Shown in pieces: positions 33,441-42,669 of a stretch of 64,000 bases of DNA. A program made the translations under genes and the position numbers. The notes below the pieces were generated by a model that did no database searches, had not been told where the DNA came from, and saw only the letters and a program-made list of their open reading frames with translations. The stretch is from Rhizobium cauense (GTDB taxonomy: Bacteria; Pseudomonadota; Alphaproteobacteria; Rhizobiales; Rhizobiaceae): assembly GCF_019511525.1 (NCBI RefSeq), contig NZ_JAEUAT010000003.1, positions 310,001 through 374,000 of the forward strand, written 5' to 3'. Position 1 is the first letter of the stretch. Each line of letters starts with the position of its first letter.

Positions 33441-33696
33441 CGCTTGCAAATCTCGCTATTAGACGACGGTCTTACGCGTCCTACCCCCTCCCAACGTAGT
33501 GCGGTTGGGCAATTGCCAACCACTTACCTGGCAACTCCTCAGGTCCGAATGCAGCTAGGCCGAGTGGTGGATTAGGGTTCGAGTAGCTCCATTTCGTAAA
33601 CGGTGCCTCGTACCTGCCCGGTGTCCGATGCCTGACAGATATTTTTCTTCCCCGTCTTCTGCTGCGACCTTAAGATGCGTGCCTCGGAGGATTCTA
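33441..33696. other. Upstream region of the cyclase gene; no gene seen
   Basis: About 255 bp. No supported gene. The frame preceding the cyclase start is open for 23 codons but has no coding character. Confidence 0.35.
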
Positions 33697-34911
33697 ATGA
33701 GTACAATTTCGCATTTTCCGTCAGGTTCGAGCGCTGGCACGTGGCCGATCGAGCGTCGACCAGTCCTTGATTGGCTTATGAATGAAACCAGTTCGCAGCG
33801 CTTCCTTGACAATCTGCTGGTCGAGATGTGCGAGCGTCTAGTGGTTGCGGGGGTACCCGTTGCGAGGTCATCGCTTCACCTGAGGATCCAACATCCGCAA
33901 TGGCAAGGTGCGCGTATCCTGTGGCAGCCCGGTGTCGAGGAAGCCCATATCGACACCTTCGACTACGACGTTGACACCACTGAACTGTTTCTCCGCAGAC
34001 CGGCCACCGAGATATACAATGGAGCGTCGGAGGTCCGGCAACACCTTCATGCTAATAGTATCGACGTTGTCCGATATCAGCTTTTCGAGGAGCTTCAGCG
34101 AGACGGCTTCACCGACTACGTGGCCTGGCCGATCCAGCATACGTGGGGCAAACGGCACGTTGTTACCTTCGCGACGAAGCAGCACGGTGGCTTCAAAGAA
34201 TACGAGATTACCTACCTTAAGGATTTGCTGCCGGCGCTCGCGCTAGCAAGCGAAATCCGAATGAAGAATGCAATGGCCCGCACGCTCTTGGAAACCTATG
34301 TTGGCCCACATGCGAGTGCAGAAATCCTTGCAGGAGCTACGACGCGCGGTAGCGGCAAGACCGTCAGCGCCGCAATTATGATCTGCGACCTTCGCGATTT
34401 CACCGCGCTGTCCGACCTGTGGCCCCGCGACGATATCATCGAAATCCTCAACGGTTACTTTGACGCTCTATGCGAACCAGTCGAGGCCCGTGGTGGCGAG
34501 ATATTGAAATTCATGGGGGATGGCCTTCTGGCAATCTTCCCGCTTAGCAAGCCCAATGCATGTGCCGACCTTCTGCAAGCTATCGAAGACGGCAGGCAAC
34601 GAATGGCAGCGCTGAATGTTGAGCTTGCGAAGAGTGGCAAATCGGCGCTCCGATACGGTATCGGCGTCCACGTCGGCGATGTCATGTATGGCAACATTGG
34701 ATCGAGAAAGCGCCTGGACTTCACCGCGATTGGTCCTGCAGTCAATGTGGCGTCCCGGCTGGAGGAACTGACCAAGGTGATTAAAAGACCAGTGCTGCTC
34801 TCATCGGATTTCGTCGAAATACTTGGCGCATCGGAGGAGTTTGTTGATCTTGGATCACATTCTCTCAGGGGCTTAGAGGCACCCGTAGGGGTTTATGGGG
34901 TTGCGGATTAG
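33697..34911 (+). CDS. Class III adenylate/guanylate cyclase
   Basis: A 404-residue protein starting MSTISHFPSGSSAGTWPIER, with GGAGG eight bases before the ATG. Residues 1-210 form a rhizobial-type N-terminal regulatory region with no membrane segment (DFLW..., FTDYVAWPIQHTWGKRHV). Residues 225-400 form a class III nucleotidyl cyclase domain. Metal-binding Asp residues are in MICDLRDFTALSDL and in GGEILKFMGDGLLAIF, and substrate/transition-state residues in KRLDFTAIGPAVNVASRLEE. It would make cAMP (or cGMP) in the cytoplasm. Rhizobia carry dozens of such cyclases. It stands alone, just after the IS element. Confidence 0.92.
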   Translation: MSTISHFPSGSSAGTWPIERRPVLDWLMNETSSQRFLDNLLVEMCERLVVAGVPVARSSLHLRIQHPQWQGARILWQPGVEEAHIDTFDYDVDTTELFLRRPATEIYNGASEVRQHLHANSIDVVRYQLFEELQRDGFTDYVAWPIQHTWGKRHVVTFATKQHGGFKEYEITYLKDLLPALALASEIRMKNAMARTLLETYVGPHASAEILAGATTRGSGKTVSAAIMICDLRDFTALSDLWPRDDIIEILNGYFDALCEPVEARGGEILKFMGDGLLAIFPLSKPNACADLLQAIEDGRQRMAALNVELAKSGKSALRYGIGVHVGDVMYGNIGSRKRLDFTAIGPAVNVASRLEELTKVIKRPVLLSSDFVEILGASEEFVDLGSHSLRGLEAPVGVYGVAD

Positions 34912-35073
34912 CCGCGGCGGCGGGATCAGACATTGCAAACTCGCCCACGAAACACCGCGATCGCTGCAGTATCGTCAGGCGTGAGGTCGCGAGTCAATTC
35001 GCGGCCTTGATTTTGCGCTATCGAGTGCAACGTGTGGGCGCTCCAGCCACAAGCCCATCCTGGGGGAGGCGGA

Positions 35074-35541
35074 TCAGCTACCAAAATCCACTGACGAGAT
35101 TTCAACGGACCATTCGAAATCACTGGCTAAAGGTTTACCCGGCAATGTCTCGAGGCCCCGATATTGGTTAAGCGCCCAGCAGGACTCGAAGTCGCTATGC
35201 GGCGTGATAATCTTGTTGCTGGTAAAGTAGTCCGAATATGTCTCATTGCTGTAGCCAGCGCGTTTCGCGATCAACCGGAAGCGAATGACGTTCACCTGTC
35301 TGTCTGATGCATTCGACAGTTTTACGAGGACTGTGCGGGCGTGGTCATCGCAGCCACCTGTGCCGGTGCTGCTACCGGAAACCATGGCGGCTACACCGTT
35401 CCGGTCGGATTGTTGAAAATAGAGATAGATGGCCACGACCGCACCTACGGACAGGACAATGATCAGTGCAATCAGCGTCGGCCGGGGGGACAAAAGAAAA
35501 AACACAAGAATAATCGGGACGGCAACCACTAGGAAAATCAT
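35074..35541 (-). CDS. Hypothetical membrane protein
   Basis: A 155-residue protein from MIFLVVAVPIILVFFLLSPR. Two hydrophobic helices at the start (the second is LIALIIVLSVGAVVAIYLYF) are followed by a roughly 100-residue beta-rich domain with CDDHARTVLVKLSNASDRQV and SDFESCWALNQYRG. Two Cys, one at each end of the domain, could form a disulfide in the periplasm. This layout (inner-membrane anchor plus extracytoplasmic Ig-like domain) is common among unnamed rhizobial proteins. The start was chosen over an upstream Met because the first helix begins here. The function is unknown. Confidence 0.6.
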   Translation of the reverse strand: MIFLVVAVPIILVFFLLSPRPTLIALIIVLSVGAVVAIYLYFQQSDRNGVAAMVSGSSTGTGGCDDHARTVLVKLSNASDRQVNVIRFRLIAKRAGYSNETYSDYFTSNKIITPHSDFESCWALNQYRGLETLPGKPLASDFEWSVEISSVDFGS

Positions 35542-35766
35542 TTGTCCTGCTCCATTTGCCAATGAGCTAAAGCAGGTGTTCGCCATAGGCAAGGTTAGGC
35601 GCGTTCGACCCCCGCAGGAGACAAGCCATGTGGTCGATCTCTCTAATTCTTTGCTCCGTCTTTACAATTGGTTGTCGGTATTTTCGCAGCTTGAACATTA
35701 GCGGCCACACGATGCTCACCTCACGCTGCGGCAGGTAACAGGAAACAAGAAAAGGATGCACGGTAC

Positions 35767-36627
35767 ATGACGAGAATTGCTGTGATCGGAATGGGTGCAA
35801 TGGGAAGCGCGGTTGGAGCAGTTCTCCTGTCCAAGGGTGCCGAAGTGGTAACCATCCTGGACGGTCGCTCCTCGGAGACTCGGGCTCGTGCAGCGGCAAT
35901 TGGTATCCGGAGCGTCGATCTAGCGACTGTTGTCGAGGCGGACATCATCCTATCAATTGTGCCACCTGCGGAAGCCCCGTCTGTCGCCCATCAGGTCGCT
36001 GACGCAATGACCGGCTCGATATCCCCGGCACACTTTGTGGATTGCAACGCAATTTCGCCAGAGACGATGTCTGCCGTCGCACATGCGTTCGGCGGCAACC
36101 TTGGCCGCGTACTCGACGGATGCATTATTGGTGGCCCGCCGAAAGTTGGCCACGCGGGTCCAAGACTATACGTAAGTGGCGGCGGGATTAATGTGGTCGA
36201 TACACTGAATGGCCACGGCTTGGACGCTAGGTTACTGCAAAGTGGGGTAGGCGCCGCTTCGGCGCTGAAGATGTGCTATGCCGGCATCAATAAGGGGCTG
36301 ACAGGATTAGCTACTGCAATGCTTCTGGCTGCGGCTGAAAGAGGTGCCGATGAGGCTCTGATGGCGGAAATGAACGAGAGCCAAGGGGATTTGCTCGCCA
36401 AGCTCTCGAAAAGCATTCCTGACATGTATCCGAAGGCCTATCGCTGGGTAGCCGAGATGAAAGAAATCGCCGACTTCCTTGGTCCGGAAAACCCTGCCGC
36501 CGAGATTTTTGTGGGAATGGAGGGTGTCTACCGCCAGATGGCCGCTGATCGGTCGAATGACAGCGAGCTTGCCACTACACTCTCTCGCATGATCGAGCGC
36601 AAGCATTCGGACAAGACCGCGCGTTGA
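35767..36627 (+). CDS. 6-phosphogluconate-dehydrogenase-like NAD(P)-dependent oxidoreductase
   Basis: A 286-residue dehydrogenase. The Rossmann fold opens with IAVIGMGAMGSAVGAVLLSK (GxGxxG), followed by DADIIL-type ADIILSIVPPAEA, and a substrate loop with DGCIIGGPP. The C-terminal all-helical domain (GAASALKMCYAGINKGLTGL) is of the DUF1932 type found in phosphogluconate-dehydrogenase-like enzymes. The Lys in LKMCYAGINKG is the likely catalytic base. The family reduces or oxidises 3-hydroxy acids. The immediate downstream gene is a TauE/SafE exporter on the same strand (36 bp gap), suggesting a small operon handling an organic acid or sulfonate-derived compound. The substrate is not determined. 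Confidence 0.82.
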   Translation: MTRIAVIGMGAMGSAVGAVLLSKGAEVVTILDGRSSETRARAAAIGIRSVDLATVVEADIILSIVPPAEAPSVAHQVADAMTGSISPAHFVDCNAISPETMSAVAHAFGGNLGRVLDGCIIGGPPKVGHAGPRLYVSGGGINVVDTLNGHGLDARLLQSGVGAASALKMCYAGINKGLTGLATAMLLAAAERGADEALMAEMNESQGDLLAKLSKSIPDMYPKAYRWVAEMKEIADFLGPENPAAEIFVGMEGVYRQMAADRSNDSELATTLSRMIERKHSDKTAR

Positions 36628-36662
36628 CCTCACGCGGCACCCGCCTCTAAACACAAGTATCT

Positions 36663-37421
36663 ATGATCGAGCACACACCCCTTATAATTGCTATTGCTGC
36701 CTTGTCGGCATTTATGGTCGGCCTTTCAAAGGGCGGGTTACCGTCCGTCGGGACACTGTCAGTTCCACTCTTGGCCTTGGTCATTTCTCCCGTCACAGCC
36801 GCCGCATTGTTGCTGCCCATCTTCGTGGCAAGCGACATGGTCGGACTTTACCTGTACCGACATACTTACTCTGCGCGAAACTTGGCGATCCTCGTACCCT
36901 CAGCGCTAGTCGGCGTGCTGATAGGCTGGATGTTTAGTGCCTATCTCTCAAGCGTCTTCATCGGGATGCTGGTTGGTCTAGTGGGAATTCTGTTCTGCCT
37001 CAACGCTTGGCTTGGGAAGCGGTATCGGAAGCAGGCGAGGGACGCCGACGTTCCCTCGGGGGCATTCTGGGGTGCGGTAACCGGTTTGACGAGCTTTGTT
37101 TCGCATTCGGGGGCGCCACCCTTTCAGATGTACGTTCTCCCGCAACGGCTTGAGAAAATGAAGTTCGCCGGGACATCGACGATCCTGTTCGCAATCATAA
37201 ATGCGGCAAAGATCGTACCTTACTGGGAACTGCAACAGTTCTCAAACTTCGACACCCGTTTGGTCCTCTGGCTGGCACCTGCGGCGTTCATCGGAACGTT
37301 TGTCGGCAAGAGACTTACGCAGGTCATCCCTGACGGGGCCTTCTTCCGGTTTGTGGAGATAACGCTACTATTGCTGTCGGTGAAACTGATCGCCGACTTT
37401 GCGGCTTCGCCGAGCTTTTAA
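36663..37421 (+). CDS. TauE/SafE-family membrane transporter
   Basis: A 252-residue inner-membrane protein with about eight hydrophobic segments. The family hallmarks are present: LIIAIAALSAFMVGLSKGGL near the start, a central SAYLSSVFIGMLVGLVGILF and a repeated second half (GFTS-like GAVTGLTSFVSHSGAPPFQM, then KFAGTSTILFAIINAAKIVP). Family members export sulfite, sulfoacetate or related organosulfur or organic-acid products, as shown for TauE and SafE homologues. It follows the dehydrogenase gene by 36 bp and is probably co-transcribed, perhaps exporting its product. Specificity is unknown. Confidence 0.9.
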   Translation: MIEHTPLIIAIAALSAFMVGLSKGGLPSVGTLSVPLLALVISPVTAAALLLPIFVASDMVGLYLYRHTYSARNLAILVPSALVGVLIGWMFSAYLSSVFIGMLVGLVGILFCLNAWLGKRYRKQARDADVPSGAFWGAVTGLTSFVSHSGAPPFQMYVLPQRLEKMKFAGTSTILFAIINAAKIVPYWELQQFSNFDTRLVLWLAPAAFIGTFVGKRLTQVIPDGAFFRFVEITLLLLSVKLIADFAASPSF

Positions 37422-37435
37422 GACTCGTTTTGTAT

Positions 37436-37570
37436 TCCCGGTTTCGGCGTTCAAGCTGCTACGTCTTGCAAATAGTTGGCGACTGAATTCATCGCTTGCG
37501 CTATCCAGCCAATTGTATGCCGCCAGTTGCCAAGATCTTGGGCCGCGAGTTTTCCGCTCCGGCCATTCGC
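37436..37570 (-). repeat. Diverged repeat, copy B (end of a minus-strand frame)
   Basis: The second copy of the element at 23421-23575. It shares CCGGTTTCGGCGTTCA exactly and then patches of identity on the plus strand (GCAAATAG, TCGCTTGC, TTGCCAAG). The minus-strand reading ends with LAAQDLGNWRHTIGWIAQAM and NSVANYLQDVAA before a stop. It lies just downstream of the broken HNH gene. The relationship between the copies is visible in both DNA and predicted protein, but their role is unknown. Confidence 0.5.
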
Positions 37571-37619
37571 TACCGGTGAATGTCCATCGTGTCGGAGACG
37601 TGTCGCCTTTCGCTATGAT

Positions 37620-37960
37620 TCAGCCCGCTGGGCTACCCTGCAGCGTAGTCCAACGCCATCGACCTTGTTCTACCCGCAATCGAACAAAATTCGCGTAGGA
37701 TGCGGCGTACTTCCGCCGCTTCGTCGGGTGGCGGTTCCCATTGCAGAACTGGCAGGCCGCGAAGACGTTCTTCTTGCTATCTCCCCCTCCGTCACACCGG
37801 CCTGTAGGTGCTCTGCAGTACACCGAAAGGACGAGACAGCCCGTTTCGACAATCCAAACTCTGCTATGAACGCTTCGGGGTCGCGTTCCCACAAGGCGGA
37901 GCGGCAGTAGTAGCGTCGCCCGCCCTGGCTCTCGGTTGCCTGACATCTGAGCTTTTTCAT
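37620..37960 (-). pseudogene. Frameshifted HNH endonuclease
   Basis: The minus strand reads MKKLRCQATESQGGRRYYCR (second Cys of the usual YYCG motif kept, first region altered), then WERDPEAFIAEFGLSKRAVS and FRCTAEHLQA with the conserved His of the HNH motif. The frame then changes, and the next frame continues RCDGGGDSKKNVFAACQFCN, GNRHPTKRRKYAAS, keeping the second Cys pair and final His. Joined, the protein would be about 110 residues, close to the rhizobial small HNH family. One frameshift near 37790 breaks it as read. Such nucleases are usually mobile or phage defence/packaging genes. Confidence 0.75.
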
Positions 37961-38095
37961 GCGGTTCTTTGAGTTCACGACTCCACGTCCTTTGCTTCAT
38001 TGCTGAAGTGGACGTGCAGCGACCTGAAAGGCCGCCCCTCGGTCTTGCAAGGCAGCGGGGCTGATGGGACCGCCAACTCCGATCCCCCTTTTCAC

Positions 38096-38623
38096 TTAGC
38101 CATTGCCAATGATCTTGCCCGCCATCTCTATCACCGCGGCCTTATCCCAGCCAATAGAACCGCATCTAGGAGGTGGATCGCCAATCAGCGCAAGTGATCG
38201 GCATTCAAGCGCGGAGGCGATCGAGTGTATTTGTTCGGCGGTCAGCTTCTTCTTTTGGAGGGACGCCCCTCCGCTTCCGCCGGAAGGCCAAGCCGAAATA
38301 GCGGCGGCCTTCGGCGCGCCTGGGCTTATAATTTTCGCTCCGGTAGACGCAATAGGGGACCCGTTCCCGATGATTTTGCCTGCGAGGATTACGATGTTTC
38401 GGGCTGCCTTGATATCGTCGGGAGTTGGGGTCACTGAAACTTCAATGTTGATAGGTAACGCGAAACACACAATTCCTTTTGCGAGGTCCCGGTTCTTACT
38501 CTCGATTTTAGGATTTAAAAGATCCGGCGCGACCTCTGCTTTGCATTCAGTCGCACTAGCACGTTGATGGGATACCAAGAATGGCGCCACTAGGCAAAGC
38601 GCCGCTACCAGCACTTTCCGCAT
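38096..38623 (-). CDS. Secreted hypothetical protein with internal AGKIIGNG repeat
   Basis: A 175-residue protein. The start at 38623 is set by GGGGGGAGTAG upstream. A signal peptide (MRKVLVAALCLVAPFLVSHQ, then RASAT) leads to a mature part of about 150 residues with two Cys near the start (TECKAEVAP, KGIVCFALPINIEVSVTP). The octapeptide AGKIIGNG occurs twice, at the end of a helix in the middle (NIVILAGKIIGNG) and at the very C-terminus (AVIEMAGKIIGNG), which points to an internal duplication. A DPPP loop (GDPPPRCGSIGWDKA) lies before the second copy. No known family. Periplasmic or extracellular location is likely. Confidence 0.65.
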   Translation of the reverse strand: MRKVLVAALCLVAPFLVSHQRASATECKAEVAPDLLNPKIESKNRDLAKGIVCFALPINIEVSVTPTPDDIKAARNIVILAGKIIGNGSPIASTGAKIISPGAPKAAAISAWPSGGSGGASLQKKKLTAEQIHSIASALECRSLALIGDPPPRCGSIGWDKAAVIEMAGKIIGNG

Positions 38624-38844
38624 CTCTACTCCCCCCCTGATTGAGCATATTAGCGTTATCGCATATATGTGAGGTAGAGTCACGTCCTGAGTTAATATCG
38701 GCGGGTTAGCTTTGACGGGGTGACTACACGCAGGCCCTGAATTCAGATGTAAATAGGCGGGACAGGGAATCGCGGAAACCATCGTATTCACCCCGTCCGC
38801 GCTCATTGGTCCTCGCCCGCCTGTAGCTTTGCGCCGGCGCCACT

Positions 38845-39021
38845 TTAGCGCATTCGCCTCGTTCCACGCTGCAGATAGCTGCTGTTCTCCTCTTGCCCGA
38901 CCGGACCCTTAGCCAAATATCCATGTCCCACCGTTAGGCTTCCTAGAAGCGCAGACGGCCGTTCCAGTTCGAAATTCTCCTCGACGAAAGCATCCGTTGA
39001 CAATCTGAAAAATGAGAACAT
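38845..39021 (-). CDS. Small hypothetical protein
   Basis: A possible 58-residue protein (MFSFFRLSTDAFVEENFELE, RPSALLGSLTVGHGYLAKGP). The composition looks coding and resembles small rhizobial proteins. CGAGGTT-like purine content before the ATG is only moderate. The promoter would be shared with the divergent 118-residue gene at 39080. The function is unknown. Confidence 0.4.
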   Translation of the reverse strand: MFSFFRLSTDAFVEENFELERPSALLGSLTVGHGYLAKGPVGQEENSSYLQRGTRRMR

Positions 39022-39079
39022 ACTAAGAACCTCCAAACGGAATTCCTAGCTGTTTATGCTCTGAAGACGGAGAGCGGTT

Positions 39080-39436
39080 ATGCTTTCGCGTGTGATTGAG
39101 AACGGACTCGATGAAGACGACCTTTCCGGTGCCTATGCCACACCTCCCGAGGAAATAGAAATAGCAGAGACGCATCCGCGGCTTATACAAGAGGTCGTCT
39201 CACGACCGGAGCGGCAGTTCACCTTGTACTATTCTGCTGTCTTTGAAATCCCGTCGGCCGCGCCCTGTGGGGGTATCGAGATCGCTGCGGATGCTGCCCA
39301 TGGGATTGCGTGCGGCTTCTTTTTGGAGCCGGGGCAACCAACGCGCGAGCCGCTTTGGGTCGAATATGACGGCGATATCCAGAATGCGCTGTTTGGGATC
39401 TACGAGGTTCTCAAGGCAGAGGGCGCTTTGCCCTAG
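39080..39436 (+). CDS. Hypothetical protein
   Basis: A 118-residue acidic protein (MLSRVIENGLDEDDLSGAYA). It has a beta-rich centre (RQFTLYYSAVFEIPSAAPCG and IEIAADAAHGIACGFFLEPG) and a C-terminal helix (NALFGIYEVLKAEGALP). GGAGAGCGGTT precedes the start. No signal peptide. No known family was recognised, but the reading frame has coding character throughout and the protein ends cleanly. It stands alone and is divergent from a small gene. Confidence 0.55.
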   Translation: MLSRVIENGLDEDDLSGAYATPPEEIEIAETHPRLIQEVVSRPERQFTLYYSAVFEIPSAAPCGGIEIAADAAHGIACGFFLEPGQPTREPLWVEYDGDIQNALFGIYEVLKAEGALP

Positions 39437-39629
39437 CTCACAGTGTTCTCAGGATGTAGTCGTCCGTACCACGCATTCGGTCAATTGGGGAATGGCTCCT
39501 TGCCGCGTCACTCTCTTCGATGTTGCCGCGTCGACGCCATTTTTGCCGCTGAGCCGCTGCGCTGTTTGCAGCGGCCGTAGAAAAGATGGTGTGGTACAAT
39601 GAGCAAGAAATCGAAAGATGGAAGTTGTA

Positions 39630-40102
39630 CTATGGTCGTTTTCGGACATAGCGCGTAACCGCTCCGGGCGTTTGCGGCCATTTTAGCCGACACGTGCCGA
39701 TCAATTCTCCACCGATTTGAGGAGCGTCCTTGTCCTTGAGCAACAGGACGATGAACTTCGCCGGTTCAGACGTGCTTGCATTGCGACCGACCAGGTGAAT
39801 GTCCGAAGGGCCTTCATAGAAGGTATCACCCGGCGACAAAGCGACTTCCTTTTTTCCCTTGAGCTGCATCACGATCGTGCCCTCCAGGACGTAGATGAAA
39901 GCATGTGCATCATGCTTGTGAATAAGATCCGCGCCGCCCGGCCCATACTCCACCAAGATCATCAGTCCTTCCTTGCCGGGGTAATCCGAAAGGACCTTGT
40001 TCATGAGCGGCGTGACGGTTACGCCGTTGTCGGCGGCAACCGCCAAGGGCCAATCAGGCTGACAGTGGCTGACACAAACAGCGCCTTTAGGGCTGAGTTC
40101 AT
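39630..40102 (-). pseudogene. Periplasmic cupin protein with a frameshift after its signal peptide
   Basis: The start at 40102 gives MNSALKALFVSATVSLIGP, a good signal peptide. The natural continuation LAVAADNGVTVTPLMNKVLS lies in the next frame, which encodes a small cupin: LVEYGPGGADLIHKHDAHAF and YVLEGTIVMQLKGKKEVALS, then PGDTFYEGPSDIH. The metal-binding pattern H-x-H-x(n)-E and later H is present. Cupins of this size bind metals or act on small acids or sugars. A one-base frameshift in GGCCCTTGGCGG near 40047 separates the signal from the domain. The C-terminus is also longer than usual. If translation began at 40046 the protein would stay cytoplasmic. Confidence 0.65.
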
Positions 40103-40480
40103 AGCTGTAGCTCCTTTGCTTTTGAACTCGATGTGTTTGATGCGTGGACTTACCTCGCCTGCTCGGCCTGCCGGAACGAATCCTGGAATCCGATCTTGAT
40201 CTCCTCGCACACTTGGCAATCCGCCGTGAACGACAGTTGACGCTGGGCCTAAGCAGTCAAAGCAGCGCCGTTATCGGTACCATTGCTGAGGTCAGTCGAG
40301 ACCCAACCCGGCATTGGTATCGTCGTCGACCCCAGGCGAACCTGGGCCGAAGAACGACGACCGGGAATTCCGGTGTATTGAAGTTGAGGGCGAACGGTTC
40401 CGCCGCCGCCTTGCTACGTGAATAACCACCCGCTAATGCCAGGTGCGTATGTTCGCGCCCGTCGCAAGTGGAGTTCCAGA
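40103..40480. other. No gene seen
   Basis: About 380 bp upstream of the cupin. Open frames on both strands are short and without coding character. Confidence 0.4.
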
Positions 40481-40708
40481 TTACGGGGTTACTGCCTGGA
40501 TTGAGAGGTGCCGCGCTTTCAAAAGCGCTACCCTGGCCATCTCGTTTATCTCTGCCTCTCGTTCCTCAGTGGCATGCTTTTGATCCTTGCGCTCAATATG
40601 GGCCAACTCGATTTGGTCAAGCGCTCGCGCGGGAGGCTGGCTAATCGCGACCTGCGCAACCGAACAAGTTACCGCTACTGTGCAAACAAACGTCGAGTAT
40701 GCCGACAT
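40481..40708 (-). CDS. Small secreted hypothetical protein
   Basis: A 75-residue protein from MSAYSTFVCTVAVTCSVAQV, a plausible signal peptide (AISQP region cleaved). The mature part is strongly charged and helical (ELAHIERKDQKHATEEREAE, INEMARVALLKARHL). GGAGCGC precedes the start. Charged helical periplasmic proteins of this size are common in rhizobia and mostly uncharacterised. No operon partner. Confidence 0.5.
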   Translation of the reverse strand: MSAYSTFVCTVAVTCSVAQVAISQPPARALDQIELAHIERKDQKHATEEREAEINEMARVALLKARHLSIQAVTP

Positions 40709-41017
40709 GCGCTCCCTCCATCGCTGTCGTGTTGTCAAATGCTAGCACAGGCGGCAGTTTAAGCTATTCCTAAAATACACAACTTCACTGTTTTCTGTGG
40801 TTTGCTCCTCCGTCTCAGCGTCCCGGTAATTGAAGCAATCACGATTTGGGCCGGACGCTAACACTCCCCCATATTGCGCCAATCTAAACTAAGTCTTGGC
40901 TTGATCCTCCCGGAGCATAGGGAGTGGCCCGCGAGCGACGATCCACGTACGGGCTGGTAATTCGGCCGGTGCCGATTGCTTTCGCGGAAGGTGAGATTCC
41001 CGCAAGCGGCGACCCGC
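40709..41017. other. No gene seen
   Basis: About 310 bp between the small secreted-protein gene and the frame at 41018. No convincing open frame, RNA or repeat. Confidence 0.4.
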
Positions 41018-41341
41018 TCACGCCTTCGCCGACCTAAGCCCTTCATGGCTGCGCTTGCCGCGTCGACGAGCTATTGTGGACCCCGGTCCGAAGCCAACCA
41101 TTCGCTTGACGTTCCTCAGCTGTACCGCGGTCGAGGGGAGCACGTATCTGATCGAATCCATGGCGGCGGCAATCGCCTCCGAGTCTCCGTCTTCCTTAAA
41201 CCTTCTTATGACGGAGGATGCCCTATTGAGCGTGTTTCGAAGGTCCTCGATCACACTCTCTGCGCAGACCGAGACAACCGCGCGCTCCAAGGCGGTGGCA
41301 CTTCTAACGTTTTTGCGGGTTCGACTATTTGCCAAAGGCAT
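41018..41341 (-). CDS. Hypothetical protein
   Basis: A possible 107-residue basic protein (MPLANSRTRKNVRSATALER, AVVSVCAESVIEDLRNTLNR, SSVIRRFKEDGDSEAIAAAM). It is helical in the middle and basic at the end (STIARRRGKRSHEGLRSAKA). The frame starts further upstream (41437 or 41359), but the GGAG next to this ATG is too close to be ideal, so the start is uncertain. No family was recognised. Confidence 0.4.
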   Translation of the reverse strand: MPLANSRTRKNVRSATALERAVVSVCAESVIEDLRNTLNRASSVIRRFKEDGDSEAIAAAMDSIRYVLPSTAVQLRNVKRMVGFGPGSTIARRRGKRSHEGLRSAKA

Positions 41342-41912
41342 TCTCCAATCACGCAACATTAGTGTTGTCTTATATTGAATGCTGCCCGGACTCGAGGCAA
41401 TGTTCTCCCGGTAAGAGAGACGTCGCATCCACAACATCTTGGGCGTAGAGTGTATGGCTGTCGGTTAATGGCGCGCGCGTCATGATACTACTCGATCCGT
41501 GGCCGAACCCGCGCGGACGCTTGGCTCTGCCAAATCATGCAGGCTCATCCACGAAAGACATGCGCCCGGCCCGACCGTATTGAACCATTCCGTTTCACCG
41601 GTGAGAATGCCACGAGCCCTGGGTATCGCGGCCACCCTTAATGAGTTGACATTGGTCCTAACCCCGTCGCAGCTTCGGTCTAGGCTCGCTATCCCCGCCT
41701 TTTTTCCGGCCGGATAAAACCTGCCCACGACAATGGAAAGCTGATCTGGAAGGCAACTTGTGGCTCGATTAGGCGCAAGCCGCGTGGGGGATTAGATTGA
41801 AACCACGGCGCGGATTGCCTGGGGAGACAACACACGCCGTGGCTCCAGCCAGAGCAAGGACTGGCTATATTACCTATAGAGAGCGATTTACGGAGCAGCA
41901 ATCAGCCTAGCT
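41342..41912. other. No gene seen
   Basis: About 570 bp without supported coding sequence. Open frames (for example 41499-41717 plus, 41689-41901 minus) have no ribosome-binding site or family match. Confidence 0.4.
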
Positions 41913-42176
41913 TCACCCAAAAGTATGACCGCCTCCGTAACTTGACTTGCGAGACTTCAAAATCTGGAGATCGTTCTCGATTTGCTGGTACGCTAGGATA
42001 GAAAGCACGTTGTGATCGGCTAGCTCTGCCAGCGCGACCGCCACCTCTTCCTTGCTCCAACGAGAAGGCACGGCCGATCGCACCAACTGCAAAAAGTATT
42101 CTTCAAGAGCTTCCTGGCAGCGGAGACAACGATCAGATGGGTCGTCGGGAGGCGGCATGATTTCGGTCTTCGTCAA
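41913..42176 (-). CDS. Hypothetical protein
   Basis: An 87-residue protein that appears to start with TTG at 42176, because AAGAGGA lies seven bases upstream (MTKTEIMPPPDDPSDRCLRC). It is acidic at the start, then helical (EALEEYFLQLVRSAVPSRWS, KEEVAVALAELADHNVLSIL). A Cys pair (CLRC) near residue 17 might bind a metal. No family was recognised. Confidence 0.5.
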   Translation of the reverse strand: MTKTEIMPPPDDPSDRCLRCQEALEEYFLQLVRSAVPSRWSKEEVAVALAELADHNVLSILAYQQIENDLQILKSRKSSYGGGHTFG

Positions 42177-42669
42177 CTCGGTCCTCTTTCGTTAACCGGT
42201 CAAATCAGTATCGGCTCCTCAACCGCTCACTCGCCGGGGACACGGTCGATGGGCCGAGGCCGCCGCCGCGCTGCTTCGCCCGTAAATGCTCATGGCCGGT
42301 CACTGCCGACCACGCAAAGTCCAACCGGTTCGCGGTGGGGAAACACCGATCGCTACCGCGCTCCTGTCTGCCTCCTGCGACGCCATCGCCTTGCCGTCCC
42401 ATTGGCACCAACCCAAACGGTTACCCTCATTTTGCCCGCCATGAATGCGAAGCGACGAAGCTTGTTTTTCCGACCGGTGGTAAAACCGGCCTTGAAGCGT
42501 CGCTGTAGTTCCTTTTTGTCGTGGCTCGAAAGTCGAGGATTGCGCTGACCACCAATGCTGGCAACACACTCCAACACGCATGAGGAGATAGCTCTCTCCG
42601 GCTTACCGAGGCGACACGCGACTACGCATTGCGCACAGCATCGGAGCCGTTCAGGCCTCCTGTAATGAA
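42177..42669. other. No gene seen
   Basis: About 490 bp. Several overlapping open frames on both strands are shadows of one another, and none has coding character. Confidence 0.4.

Noticed and set aside
34926..35123. A 65-residue minus-strand frame overlapping the end of the membrane-protein gene, with a DPPP segment like that at 38096
   Set aside because: The overlap of 50 bp, lack of ribosome-binding site and only short similarity make it more likely chance than a gene.
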